DNA from: Promethearchaeota archaeon
Lineage (GTDB): Archaea; Asgardarchaeota; Lokiarchaeia; Helarchaeales; RDOG01
Direction of reading: 5' to 3'
NCBI GenBank assembly: GCA_011365055.1
Contig: RDOG01000002.1
Location: 186,001 to 250,000 of the forward strand
DNA length: 64,000 nucleotides
The notes beneath the pieces are model-generated. The model searched no databases. It was not told the origin of the DNA and saw nothing but the letters and a program-made list of their open reading frames with translations. This document shows positions 17,162 to 25,172 of the stretch, piece after piece (within the stretch, counting starts at the first letter, position 1; every line of letters starts with the position of its first letter). A program made the translations under genes and the position numbers.

Positions 17162-18214
17162 TTACTCTTTAATAATGCTTCTTGCCAGGATTTCAAAGAC
17201 TTCGTTGACATTTTGACCAGTAAGGGCACTAGTTTCGCAATAATTAAGATCAAATTTCTTTGCTAATGCAAGACCCTCTGTATTTTTAACTTTTCTTTGA
17301 TCTTTTAAATCTACTTTATTCCCTATAATGACACCAGGTATTTCTAATACAGGTTTTTGAATAATCTTTTCAAAATCAGCAATCCATTCATTTAAGGATT
17401 TCAATGTCTCAGGTCTAGTTGTATCATAAACAAAAACAATTCCCTCCGCACCTTCATAATAGCTTTTCCGGATATCAGAAAATTTATCATGACCAGCAAT
17501 GTCCCATAAATTTAATTGAACGCCAATTTTATTTAAAGACAATTCCTTTTCTAAAAAAAGAGTCTTCGTGGAAACCTGAACGCCAATAGTTGGCACGTAT
17601 AGCTCTCTGAATGCCAGATCGACATATCGGAGCATTAGCGTGGTCTTACCCACTTCAGGGTCACCAACGACTGCTATTTTAAGTTTCCAGGTGATAGGAA
17701 CTTCGTGTTCTTTCATGAATAGATCATAGCGTTTATATTCTATTTCTTTATATTCTGAGTAATATTTCACTATTTTATTGTAAAAATCATCTACTTCAGC
17801 TTGACTTTCTTCATCCTTCTTATGAAATCGTGTTAATTTGACGGATAATTCTTCCATCTTCTTGGTTAATTCCTCAATAGTCTTATAAATTACTGGAGAG
17901 TAGGAATCTTGAAAGAGAATGCTGATTGAAGCATCAACTCGAGATGCTCGAGCATCAGGATCTGGAATTTCAAATAAAAACACAACACAGGAAATTTTTA
18001 AGTGAGGAAAAGGAATTATAGATGCTAATTTAGGTCGTTGATACCCACCAGTAACTTCTCCAGCAAGAAGAGAAAGAGATTTTAATCCAACAAGATGTCG
18101 TGTACGTAAATCGATATCAGGATGATGATACTTAGGAGCAGGACCCTCTTCACCAAAATAACTGAATATAACGCCTTTTATAAATGCTGCCTTTTTTGAG
18201 TCTTCTTCTAACAT
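17162..18214 (-). CDS. Ras/Rab-like GTPase with fused N-terminal domain
   Basis: 350 residues. Residues 1-110 form a mixed alpha/beta domain (KGVIFSYFGEEGPAP, LKISCVVFLFEIPDP) that looks longin- or Roadblock-like. A charged helical linker spans ~115-170. A small GTPase runs from 178: G1 GDPEVGKT (184-191), T in VPTIGVQV, G3 WDIAGHDK, G4 GNKVDL, G5 ETSAL. In G3 the catalytic Gln of Ras is His, so intrinsic hydrolysis may be low. There is no C-terminal prenylation Cys. Asgard genomes are rich in such GTPases, thought to act in membrane or cytoskeletal organisation; the target is unknown. Confidence 0.85.
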   Translation of the reverse strand: MLEEDSKKAAFIKGVIFSYFGEEGPAPKYHHPDIDLRTRHLVGLKSLSLLAGEVTGGYQRPKLASIIPFPHLKISCVVFLFEIPDPDARASRVDASISILFQDSYSPVIYKTIEELTKKMEELSVKLTRFHKKDEESQAEVDDFYNKIVKYYSEYKEIEYKRYDLFMKEHEVPITWKLKIAVVGDPEVGKTTLMLRYVDLAFRELYVPTIGVQVSTKTLFLEKELSLNKIGVQLNLWDIAGHDKFSDIRKSYYEGAEGIVFVYDTTRPETLKSLNEWIADFEKIIQKPVLEIPGVIIGNKVDLKDQRKVKNTEGLALAKKFDLNYCETSALTGQNVNEVFEILARSIIKE

Positions 18215-18459
18215 TATTTATACACGCATAGTTTGTCTGATTTTCTCCCAACACGCTGATCCATAAATTCAGAAGGTTTTAACAATTAATAAAACATGAA
18301 TTAAATGGATAATCAATAATCTGTATTGTTTGTTTTTATGTTTTTAGAATTGTTTAACTCAAAATTTAAACTTTATTTTTATATTTTTTAAAAAAAAATT
18401 TTTAATGAACGAATTCAATTTGGGGAAACTTGAAAGGGGATATAAAAACAGTTGGATTT

Positions 18460-19371
18460 TTAAAAATTCTCTCGAATAGGTTTCATTTTTTTATCGATTG
18501 ATGGTAACATGGTCAAAATACTAGAAATATCGGCTAAATCTTTCGAATTTTTCACCATTAATACTAATATTAGCTCCTTATAAGCTCTAATTAAGGAAAA
18601 GCCATCTATTGTTTTATTAAGAATTAAATTTAAGGAAGATCCTAAGATATTAGATTCGGTCACTCTTTCTAGAGTATTACCTATATTAACTTCTGCTGAA
18701 GCGACACTTGAAATTCTATAATATTCCAGATTTTCGTCAATTTCAGGATAAATTAGCAAACCCTCATTAGAAGAAAGAACTATTGAAATATTAGGGTATT
18801 TGTTTCGTAAATATTCTTGAAGCTCGTCCATTTCTTTTAAAATTTCGCCAGTTAATTCCTTCTTTTGAAGTAAAATATTCTTTAATTCTTCAAATTTTCT
18901 TGATAAACCCCAAGTTTTATTTTCTTTCTTAGCTAAATAATCCAAGCTTGTCAATTCATTTAAGATTCTATAAGCAGAAGCGCGGGATAATTTATGCTCC
19001 ATCAGATCTGAAATGGAGAAGCTACCTTTTGAGGAGAACAAGGGTAAAAAAACCATCTCTGGACGCTTGTATTTTCTAATTAGGTCCAAATGGTCTTTTT
19101 TTCCCAATTCTCTAATTATACTAATGATATTTTTTCCCTCAAAGGTCAATTCATAAGTCCCTCGAGAAGATCGCTGTAAAAAAGCCTCATCGACTAGAGA
19201 TTTTAAATTGATTAATAACGTGGATTCCTTAATGTTAGTCAATGATCTTATTTCTTCTAAAGAAAATACCTCAGGTTCCTTTTTTTCCTCTATCATTTTT
19301 TGAAGGATGGTACAAGCTGTCTCATTGTGGATCAATTTGAGTCTAAATTCAATTTTGGTAATTTCATCCAT
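18460..19371 (-). CDS. winged-helix regulator fused to a Roadblock-like domain
   Basis: 303 residues. Residues ~10-75 form a first wHTH (FSLEEIRSLTNIKESTLLINLKSL) and 105-160 a second (FSISDLMEHKLSRASAYRILNEL) resembling TrmB-like proteins. Residues ~195-295 read as a Roadblock/LC7 fold (ISIVLSSNEGLLIYP, RVTESNILG, ELILVLMVKN). Roadblock domains normally dimerise and bind small GTPases, so this could link DNA binding to GTPase state. No ligand motif is visible. It is transcribed away from the MoaD-like gene. Confidence 0.72.
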   Translation of the reverse strand: MDEITKIEFRLKLIHNETACTILQKMIEEKKEPEVFSLEEIRSLTNIKESTLLINLKSLVDEAFLQRSSRGTYELTFEGKNIISIIRELGKKDHLDLIRKYKRPEMVFLPLFSSKGSFSISDLMEHKLSRASAYRILNELTSLDYLAKKENKTWGLSRKFEELKNILLQKKELTGEILKEMDELQEYLRNKYPNISIVLSSNEGLLIYPEIDENLEYYRISSVASAEVNIGNTLERVTESNILGSSLNLILNKTIDGFSLIRAYKELILVLMVKNSKDLADISSILTMLPSIDKKMKPIRENF

Positions 19372-19649
19372 GTTAATCCATTCTTAATTAGATCGTTCTT
19401 ACATATCAATGATACAAAACTTGTATTTAAGTTTTTGAGATATCAATACCATCTAAATAAGACGGCATTAATAAATATGAAAAATATTAAAAAAGTAAAT
19501 AGGTATCAATAAGACAGACTAATAAAAAGTTCGAGGATTAATCTTTACATTAAATCAATAAGACAAGATATTTCCTTCTTATCGTTATAAATAAAAAAGA
19601 TAAGGTATTTATTAAAGGGTTGAATATATAAAATTGGGTTGAAATTCTC

Positions 19650-19838
19650 ATGGAAAAAAAATTAATTTCTAAGCTTGAATTAAAGGAAAAGAAAACCTTG
19701 AAACAGCTTATTGGGGAGTTGGGATTAAACGAGAAATATTTTGCTATCTTAGTTGATGGCAAAAAAGTTTCAGATTTGAATCAATTGCTTGATAAAGATT
19801 CAAAAATTGTCATACTCCCTAAAATCCAAGGAGGTTAA
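19650..19838 (+). CDS. MoaD/ThiS-like ubiquitin-fold protein
   Basis: 62 residues ending PKIQGG, the C-terminal Gly-Gly used for thiocarboxylate or isopeptide formation. The core (KTLKQLIGELGLNEKYFAILVDGKKV, trimmed; then DSKIVILPKI) matches the beta-grasp pattern of ThiS and MoaD. In archaea such proteins act as sulfur carriers or as SAMP-type protein modifiers. No E1-like activating enzyme is visible in the window. A GGAGG lies after its last codons and precedes the pseudo-GTPase reading frame. Confidence 0.75.
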   Translation: MEKKLISKLELKEKKTLKQLIGELGLNEKYFAILVDGKKVSDLNQLLDKDSKIVILPKIQGG

Positions 19839-19885
19839 AAAGTTTCTCTGGTTTTGGGATAAATTCAGAGAACTAACTTGGAGGG

Positions 19886-20791
19886 CTGAAGACGGGCACA
19901 TATAAGTTCAAAATTTTATTCTTTGAAGCATCGGGAGATGAAGTAGGTGATGAGTTAAAAAAACGGACTTATCGCTACTTTGATAAAGATTACAAGTTAA
20001 CTATAGGTGTTGATATTCTTTCTCAAGAAGTTAGTTTATATTCTGGAGCAGAGACGATATATCTCTCCATCTGGGATATCAACCGGTCTGAGCGATTTAA
20101 ATTCTTCCGACATAGCTTTTATCGAGGTTCTATTGGTGCACTTGTAATTTTTGACGTGACAAAACGAGCAACCTTCCAACGAGCTCTTGAACTAATTCAG
20201 GAAATTCATAACTCAACAGGTACCATTCCGATCATTCTTTATGGTAATTATCGAAATAATGGGCAAAGAGCAGTAACTATTGAAGAAATTGAAGAGCTTA
20301 ATAGAAAATTTCCTTGCATTTATTTTGAAAATCCGGATATGAATAAAATTTGGATGAATCTAGCAAATGAAATGTTCGAATTTGTAACGGGATTGAATAT
20401 TGAGAATCCTCAATATCGAACATATATAGAAAGTTATAAGAAATCTAAAAAATTATTAAATTCAATGCTTGAAAGTTTAGGATTTAACGTTGATAAGGAT
20501 GAAGTGGATATTATTAACAAACATGGACTATTTTCCATAAATTTATTCAATGGTAAAACTTATTTTGAACCCATTTCTTGCTCGGATTGTAACCATCAAA
20601 AAACTTGCAATAAAAAGAAGAAAAAATTCATTTGTATTGTCCAAAAATCTGATTTTCCTGGTTGGACCAATGCTGATTTATTATTTGAAGACATGTTAAT
20701 TCTTAGTAAAATTGTGGCTATTTCTGAAAATAATTTGCCAAGTGACGTGAAAGACCAAATTACTTATCAGATAAAAAATTGTCCGAAATAA
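19886..20791 (+). CDS. Ras-fold pseudo-GTPase, apparently with a non-AUG start
   Basis: The open frame runs from a TAA at 19874 to 20791. ATG, TTG and GTG are absent before residue 91, where the GTG at 20156 would cut the fold in half. The likely start is CTG at 19886 (or ACG at 19892) just after GGAGGG. The first 130 residues follow a Ras layout with failed motifs. G1 is GDEVGDEL (17-24) without the Lys and Ser/Thr. Switch I TIGVDI is kept. G3 is WDIN (63-66). G4 is GNYRNNG (120-126). The C-terminal extension holds a four-Cys knuckle (CSDC, KTC, FIC). It probably does not bind GTP normally and may be a partner or scaffold. Confidence 0.7.
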   Translation: MKTGTYKFKILFFEASGDEVGDELKKRTYRYFDKDYKLTIGVDILSQEVSLYSGAETIYLSIWDINRSERFKFFRHSFYRGSIGALVIFDVTKRATFQRALELIQEIHNSTGTIPIILYGNYRNNGQRAVTIEEIEELNRKFPCIYFENPDMNKIWMNLANEMFEFVTGLNIENPQYRTYIESYKKSKKLLNSMLESLGFNVDKDEVDIINKHGLFSINLFNGKTYFEPISCSDCNHQKTCNKKKKKFICIVQKSDFPGWTNADLLFEDMLILSKIVAISENNLPSDVKDQITYQIKNCPK

Positions 20792-20812
20792 GAAAACGCG
20801 TTGGACGAGTAT

Positions 20813-21949
20813 TTATGACCCAAATTTAGTTTCGTCCATTAATTTATTAATCTCATCATTTAATTCCTTTGGTAAACCAAATATTCCAACGTCCATGAAT
20901 CCTCTTATTATAGCAGATGTAGCCTCTTCTTCAGATAAGCCTCGGGTCATCAAGTAATAAATTTCAGCTTGTGCAATTTTTCCCACCGCTGCTTCATGTG
21001 ATAGTTCCGCACCTTCTTTGTGAACCAAGAGTTCAGGTATTGCTGACATTTTAGTATCGCCTCCCAATAATAATCCCATGCATTCTAAATGACCCTTGCA
21101 TTCTGCATTATTTGCTTCTAACATGCCTCTCGCAATTAAATAGGATTTCCCTTTAGAAATACCCCGAGAAATGATATTCGCGCTTGAATTCTTTCCATTT
21201 AACACGACCTTCGAGCCAACATCCACGTGGGATTGCTTATCTGCATAAATGATTGAATTAAAACTCGCTTTAGAATTATTACCATTACAAAATGCTGCAG
21301 GATACATCTGCATGTCCTTAACAGGATTAAGGCTTAAATAGTTAGAAACAAACTTGGCGTTCGTTCCAATCTCTATCGCGGACCTCGGGCGAACCTTAGC
21401 TTCTTGACTCCAATGATGAATCATAGAAAAGTGCAATGTTGCATTATCTTTTATGTATATTTCTGAAATTCCCAGATGATTTGCCTTATCCACATTTGGA
21501 TGCGTAACACAACCTGTAATGATGTGAGCATCAGATCCCTCATCTGCGATTATGATATTATGAACCTTTTGTTCGAGTTTTTTTTCAGTAATTAACAAGC
21601 AAGATTGTAATGGAAAAGTAACTTTTGCACCTTTTTGAATCCAAAAAAAATATCCCCCACTCCAATCCTCACTTACACGTTTGGTGTATTCATCCTTGTC
21701 TTTATCAACCAGATTCCATCTATATTTTTCAAGCCAATCAAATTTTTTTAAAGCATCTTTAGTATCCATCATTATAATTTGGTCTTGAAAGGTTTCATTT
21801 ATCTTGTTATATACGGTTTTTTGGTCAAAATGCAAAAAAGAACCTGATCTATCTCTTTCATTTTCAATAACACCAGTAGTTGCTATCGAATCTAGAATTT
21901 CGTGGGGTAAATCCTTTAATGTTGACATTTTTTTTGTAGAATCACCCAA
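20813..21949 (-). CDS. sufB: SufB/SufD-like Fe-S cluster assembly scaffold
   Basis: 378 residues. The right-handed beta-helix core shows SufBD features: IIADEGSDAHIITGC, LHFSMIHHWS, LVHKEGAELSHEAAVGKI and the C-terminal GLSEEEATSAIIRGFMD. It assembles Fe-S clusters with SufC. A lone SufB-like protein of this size in archaea probably works as a homodimer. TTG at 21949 overlaps the sufC stop by 8 bases; an in-frame ATG at 21928 is an alternative start. It is the second gene of a sufCB operon. Confidence 0.9.
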   Translation of the reverse strand: MGDSTKKMSTLKDLPHEILDSIATTGVIENERDRSGSFLHFDQKTVYNKINETFQDQIIMMDTKDALKKFDWLEKYRWNLVDKDKDEYTKRVSEDWSGGYFFWIQKGAKVTFPLQSCLLITEKKLEQKVHNIIIADEGSDAHIITGCVTHPNVDKANHLGISEIYIKDNATLHFSMIHHWSQEAKVRPRSAIEIGTNAKFVSNYLSLNPVKDMQMYPAAFCNGNNSKASFNSIIYADKQSHVDVGSKVVLNGKNSSANIISRGISKGKSYLIARGMLEANNAECKGHLECMGLLLGGDTKMSAIPELLVHKEGAELSHEAAVGKIAQAEIYYLMTRGLSEEEATSAIIRGFMDVGIFGLPKELNDEINKLMDETKFGS

Positions 21950-22703
21950 CTTGTTTCAAACTCCTTTGTTTACAATCAATACATTTCTCGAATCCCATTT
22001 CTTTTATTGACTCGTATATTTCTCTTGGATTGGCATAGCAATAAATCGTGCTGTTTAACAATACACAAGCGCGCTTGGTTGTTATATGATTTAAAATTTC
22101 ACCTTGATGAGTAACTATCAATGCGGATGCGTTGTGTTCTTGAATGTAATTTTCTATTTCTTTTGATATTAAACGCAAACTTTCAATATCTACCCCAGAA
22201 TCGGGTTCATCTAGTAATATCAATTTAGGTTTGAGTAATAACATTTGCACGACCTCAGACCGTTTTCTTTCGCCTCCAGAAAAACCTACATTAATATTGC
22301 GATCAAGAAATGATGTTAACTTGAATCTTTCTATCATTTCATAATGTTCAGGCTCCAAATCCTCGTCTATTTTTTTATTTAAACAAAATTTAAAGATATC
22401 CTTTAATTTTATTCCTTTGATTTCGGGAGGATGTTGATAAGTCATTGAAAGGCCTGCTTTAATTCGCTGATCAATAGGTATTTTTGTAATATCCTTGCCA
22501 TTAAAAAGAATTTTACCATTAGTTACCTTGTAAGGGGGAATTCCCATGATGGAATTTATTAAAGAACTTTTTCCGGAACCGTTAGGACCGAACAATACGT
22601 AACTCTCTGATTTTGGGATTGCCAAATTTAAATTTTTTAAAAGTACTTTTCCTTCCACTTCTACTTGAAGGTCAATTATTTCCAATATGAAACCATTTTG
22701 CAT
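21942..22703 (-). CDS. sufC: SufC ATPase
   Basis: 253 residues of ABC ATPase. Walker A GPNGSGKSS lies near residue 38, the signature NVGFSGGERKRSE precedes Walker B LILLDEPDSGVD, and a switch His is in ALIVTHQGE. DEPDSGVD (rather than DEPTAGLD) is the SufC form. A C-terminal segment with CIDCKQR carries two Cys not typical of the family. GAGGG precedes the start. Together with SufB it makes the Fe-S assembly machine needed by the many Fe-S proteins of this region. Confidence 0.92.
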   Translation of the reverse strand: MQNGFILEIIDLQVEVEGKVLLKNLNLAIPKSESYVLFGPNGSGKSSLINSIMGIPPYKVTNGKILFNGKDITKIPIDQRIKAGLSMTYQHPPEIKGIKLKDIFKFCLNKKIDEDLEPEHYEMIERFKLTSFLDRNINVGFSGGERKRSEVVQMLLLKPKLILLDEPDSGVDIESLRLISKEIENYIQEHNASALIVTHQGEILNHITTKRACVLLNSTIYCYANPREIYESIKEMGFEKCIDCKQRSLKQVG

Positions 22704-23114
22704 TTTTCAACCCTCGATTCAGTAAAAAAAATGAAAAAATATAAAGATTTCTAAAAAGTATTTTTAATAACATTTTTATATTTATCAATAATCTATAATA
22801 ATTTTTTCGGAAAAATTTGTATAAATAGTAAAAAAAATTTATTTTTTAAGCTTCTAAAATGCTAATTTGTTATTTAAAGATAATATTATTCTTATATAGA
22901 TCTTTAACATCTGTGAAAATAACTTATGAAGTAATTTACAAAATAAGATTATTTATCAGATTAAAAGGTATCCAAAATAAGGTTTAATTATTAGTTAAGT
23001 GTTCTAGATTTTAATAAAAAATTATAATATTAGATTATAGTCATATCCACAAAAATTCAAATATTTAATAATTAATAACCAGCTAATTTTGATGAATTTA
23101 ATGATAGAATTTCA
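22704..23114. other. non-coding gap between sufC and the CoA-transferase genes
   Basis: About 410 bases of very AT-rich sequence containing the divergent promoters. TATA-like stretches are common but none stands out. No credible ORF or RNA gene seen. Confidence 0.4.
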
Positions 23115-23123
23115 GTGATTAAA

Positions 23124-24005
23124 ATGCCTAAAGAAAAAAATATGTCTCTTTCAGAAGCAGTTAATTTGATAAAAGATGGAGATCATGTTGCTTTTGGAGG
23201 GGTTCTGGTTCAATCTAAACCCATGGCATTGATGTGGGAAATGTTAAAACCAGAAAACCGTCGAAAGGATTTAACTATTTCAGTTTTAACGGGGAATTTT
23301 GGTATCGATGCAATGTTAGCTTTGATGAACATTAAAGAATTGAATACTATTTATTGTGGGCTAGAAACTGCGGGATTTGCTCCCAATTTTCAACGACTTG
23401 TTGAAGAAGGAAACCTTAAAGTTAATGAATTTACCGAGATGCAGTTTTTTTGGGCCATGAGAGCTTCTGAGCTTGGTTTACCTTATTTGCCATGCAAATC
23501 AGGTATTGATAGCGAGCTTATAGATGTTAATCCTTACTTGAAAAAACATGAGTTTGAAGGACAAAATCTTGTCGCCGTTAAGGCTCTCGATCCTGATGTG
23601 ACCATTGTTCATTGCATGATCGGTGATCGTTATGGTAACATTCAGAATGAACAGATGAAAACGTACATGGATGATACGATAGCTCGATCCGTAAAAAAAG
23701 GTGGAAAATGCATCGTGTGTGTTGAAAAGCTGGTGGGTTCAGAATATATCTATGAGAATCGAATGAATACAATTTTAAATAGCTTTGAAGTTGACGCTGT
23801 TGTTGAGGTCCCTTATGGAGCACACCCAGGTTCTGTAAGACCACTATATTTCTTCGACATGGCAATGCAAATGACACTCGGTAGCGCATTAAAGAAACCT
23901 TCGAAGATTGAACGCTATTTAACTAAAAATGTTTTTCCATTAACAAGAGAGCAATATTTACAGAAATTTAAATTAAAATTAGGAGAATGGTGGAGTAAAA
24001 AATGA
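23124..24005 (+). CDS. CoA-transferase family I, subunit A (glutaconate CoA-transferase-like)
   Basis: About 293 residues from the ATG at 23124 (a GTG at 23115 is possible). The fold shows the NagB/RpiA/CoA-transferase start (SLSEAVNLIKDGDHVAFGG), then VHCMIGDRYGNIQNE and VVEVPYGAHPGSV, all typical of GctA/CaiB-unrelated type-I alpha subunits. It pairs with the next gene, whose start overlaps its stop. Type-I enzymes move CoA between acids; some relatives (IpdAB) act as ring hydrolases. The substrate cannot be read from sequence. Confidence 0.85.
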   Translation: MPKEKNMSLSEAVNLIKDGDHVAFGGVLVQSKPMALMWEMLKPENRRKDLTISVLTGNFGIDAMLALMNIKELNTIYCGLETAGFAPNFQRLVEEGNLKVNEFTEMQFFWAMRASELGLPYLPCKSGIDSELIDVNPYLKKHEFEGQNLVAVKALDPDVTIVHCMIGDRYGNIQNEQMKTYMDDTIARSVKKGGKCIVCVEKLVGSEYIYENRMNTILNSFEVDAVVEVPYGAHPGSVRPLYFFDMAMQMTLGSALKKPSKIERYLTKNVFPLTREQYLQKFKLKLGEWWSKK

Positions 24006-24847
24006 GCGAAGAATTTGATATACCAGAATTAATGGCAGTAGTTTTATCTCGTTATATTAAAGATGGAGACATCATGTTTCAAGGTGCAGCTACGCCACTT
24101 CCCATGGTTGCAATTGAATTGGCCAAGGCAAGGGGTGTTGATATCACATACTTTTCAGCATTTGGAATAAATCCGAATCAACCAATAAATTTTTCCTTTT
24201 TATTAACACAAGGCTTTAAATACGCAAATAGCATAAAATGCACGTCTGAATTGCACGCCTTACCAATGTGGGAGCAATGGAGTAAAGGAAGATTGAGTCT
24301 AGAATTCCTACGGCCGGCTCAGATAGATAAATACTTTAATTGCAATAACACGGTGGTGTATGGTGAAGAAAAGAATTATCACAAACCAGCTGTTAGATTA
24401 CCGGGAGGAATGGCAGTATCGGATGCCATTAACTTGATGGAGAGGACCATATTATACACCACGCGACACATAAAGAGAAATGTTGTAGATACAGTAGACT
24501 TTCTAATGTGTAAAGGGTATCCATTATCAGAATGGAGAAAGAAGAACAAGATGGGAACAGGTTGTGCAGCCTTTGTTACCAATTTATGTGTATTTGAACC
24601 AGATCCAAAAACGAGCATGATGAAACTCAAATCCATACATCCGGGCATCACGATAGATGACGTCATAGAAAACACGGGGTTCAAAATTGAAAAAATGGAT
24701 TATCCGGTCACGCCAGCACCGACATCAAAGGAATTAAAACTTCTTCGAGAAGATATAGATCCATTAGGTTACCGGGAAATGGATTTTCCCTCCTTACGAA
24801 ACAACGTGATGGTTAGAGTAGCGAATAAAGGTGTAAATTTCACCTAA
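24002..24847 (+). CDS. CoA-transferase family I, subunit B-like, catalytic Glu apparently absent
   Basis: 281 residues, starting at the ATGA overlap with subunit A. The beta fold is clear (AVVLSRYIKDGDIMFQGAAT, then RLPGGMAVSDAI). In active transferases a Glu forms the gamma-glutamyl-CoA thioester in a motif like ExG. Here the equivalent stretch reads YFSAFGINPN, with Ala or Phe where Glu is expected. That resembles IpdB-type hydrolases, so the pair may hydrolyse a cyclic or ketoacyl-CoA rather than transfer CoA. The alignment is by eye. Confidence 0.8.
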   Translation: MSEEFDIPELMAVVLSRYIKDGDIMFQGAATPLPMVAIELAKARGVDITYFSAFGINPNQPINFSFLLTQGFKYANSIKCTSELHALPMWEQWSKGRLSLEFLRPAQIDKYFNCNNTVVYGEEKNYHKPAVRLPGGMAVSDAINLMERTILYTTRHIKRNVVDTVDFLMCKGYPLSEWRKKNKMGTGCAAFVTNLCVFEPDPKTSMMKLKSIHPGITIDDVIENTGFKIEKMDYPVTPAPTSKELKLLREDIDPLGYREMDFPSLRNNVMVRVANKGVNFT

Positions 24848-25172
24848 TTTTTTTAATAAACATAAAATATATTTCTTAATTTTTTCTTTAAGAGCGTAAT
24901 ACTCTCTTCTTTATCTTTCAAATTTTTTTTTTATTTTAAATTTCTGTTTTACTTCCTATTTCCTTTAAAAAGTTTAAAGCGTTATTCATAAAACACCAGA
25001 AAGTAATATTTTGGAAATTCACGATGAGTGATGAAGTGCTTAATACTACAATGAATATTTTTCTTTAATTAACTCTAAGGTTAAATTTAACAAAAAAATC
25101 ATCACAATTGCACCAAAAAGTATTTTTTAAAATTAATTTTTGAATACTTGAAAATAATTGGTGCAATAAAAC
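24848..25172. other. non-coding gap with inverted repeat before the GT-C gene
   Basis: About 325 AT-rich bases. A weak hairpin (AGAG/CTCT) lies some 50 bases after the CoA-transferase stop and may help ending transcription. The interrupted 61-base inverted repeat is listed separately. Confidence 0.4.
25107..25167 (+). promoter_or_regulatory. interrupted inverted repeat directly before a start codon
   Basis: ATTGCACCAA (25107-25116) is exactly complementary to TTGGTGCAAT (25158-25167). Inside, AAGTATT (25118-25124) pairs with AATACTT (25143-25149). The right arm ends five bases before the TTG start of the membrane protein at 25173, so the structure would sit in the leader or act as an operator. 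Confidence 0.5.

Noticed and set aside
23578..23889. Minus-strand ORF inside CoA-transferase subunit A
   Set aside because: Shadow of a strongly conserved gene.
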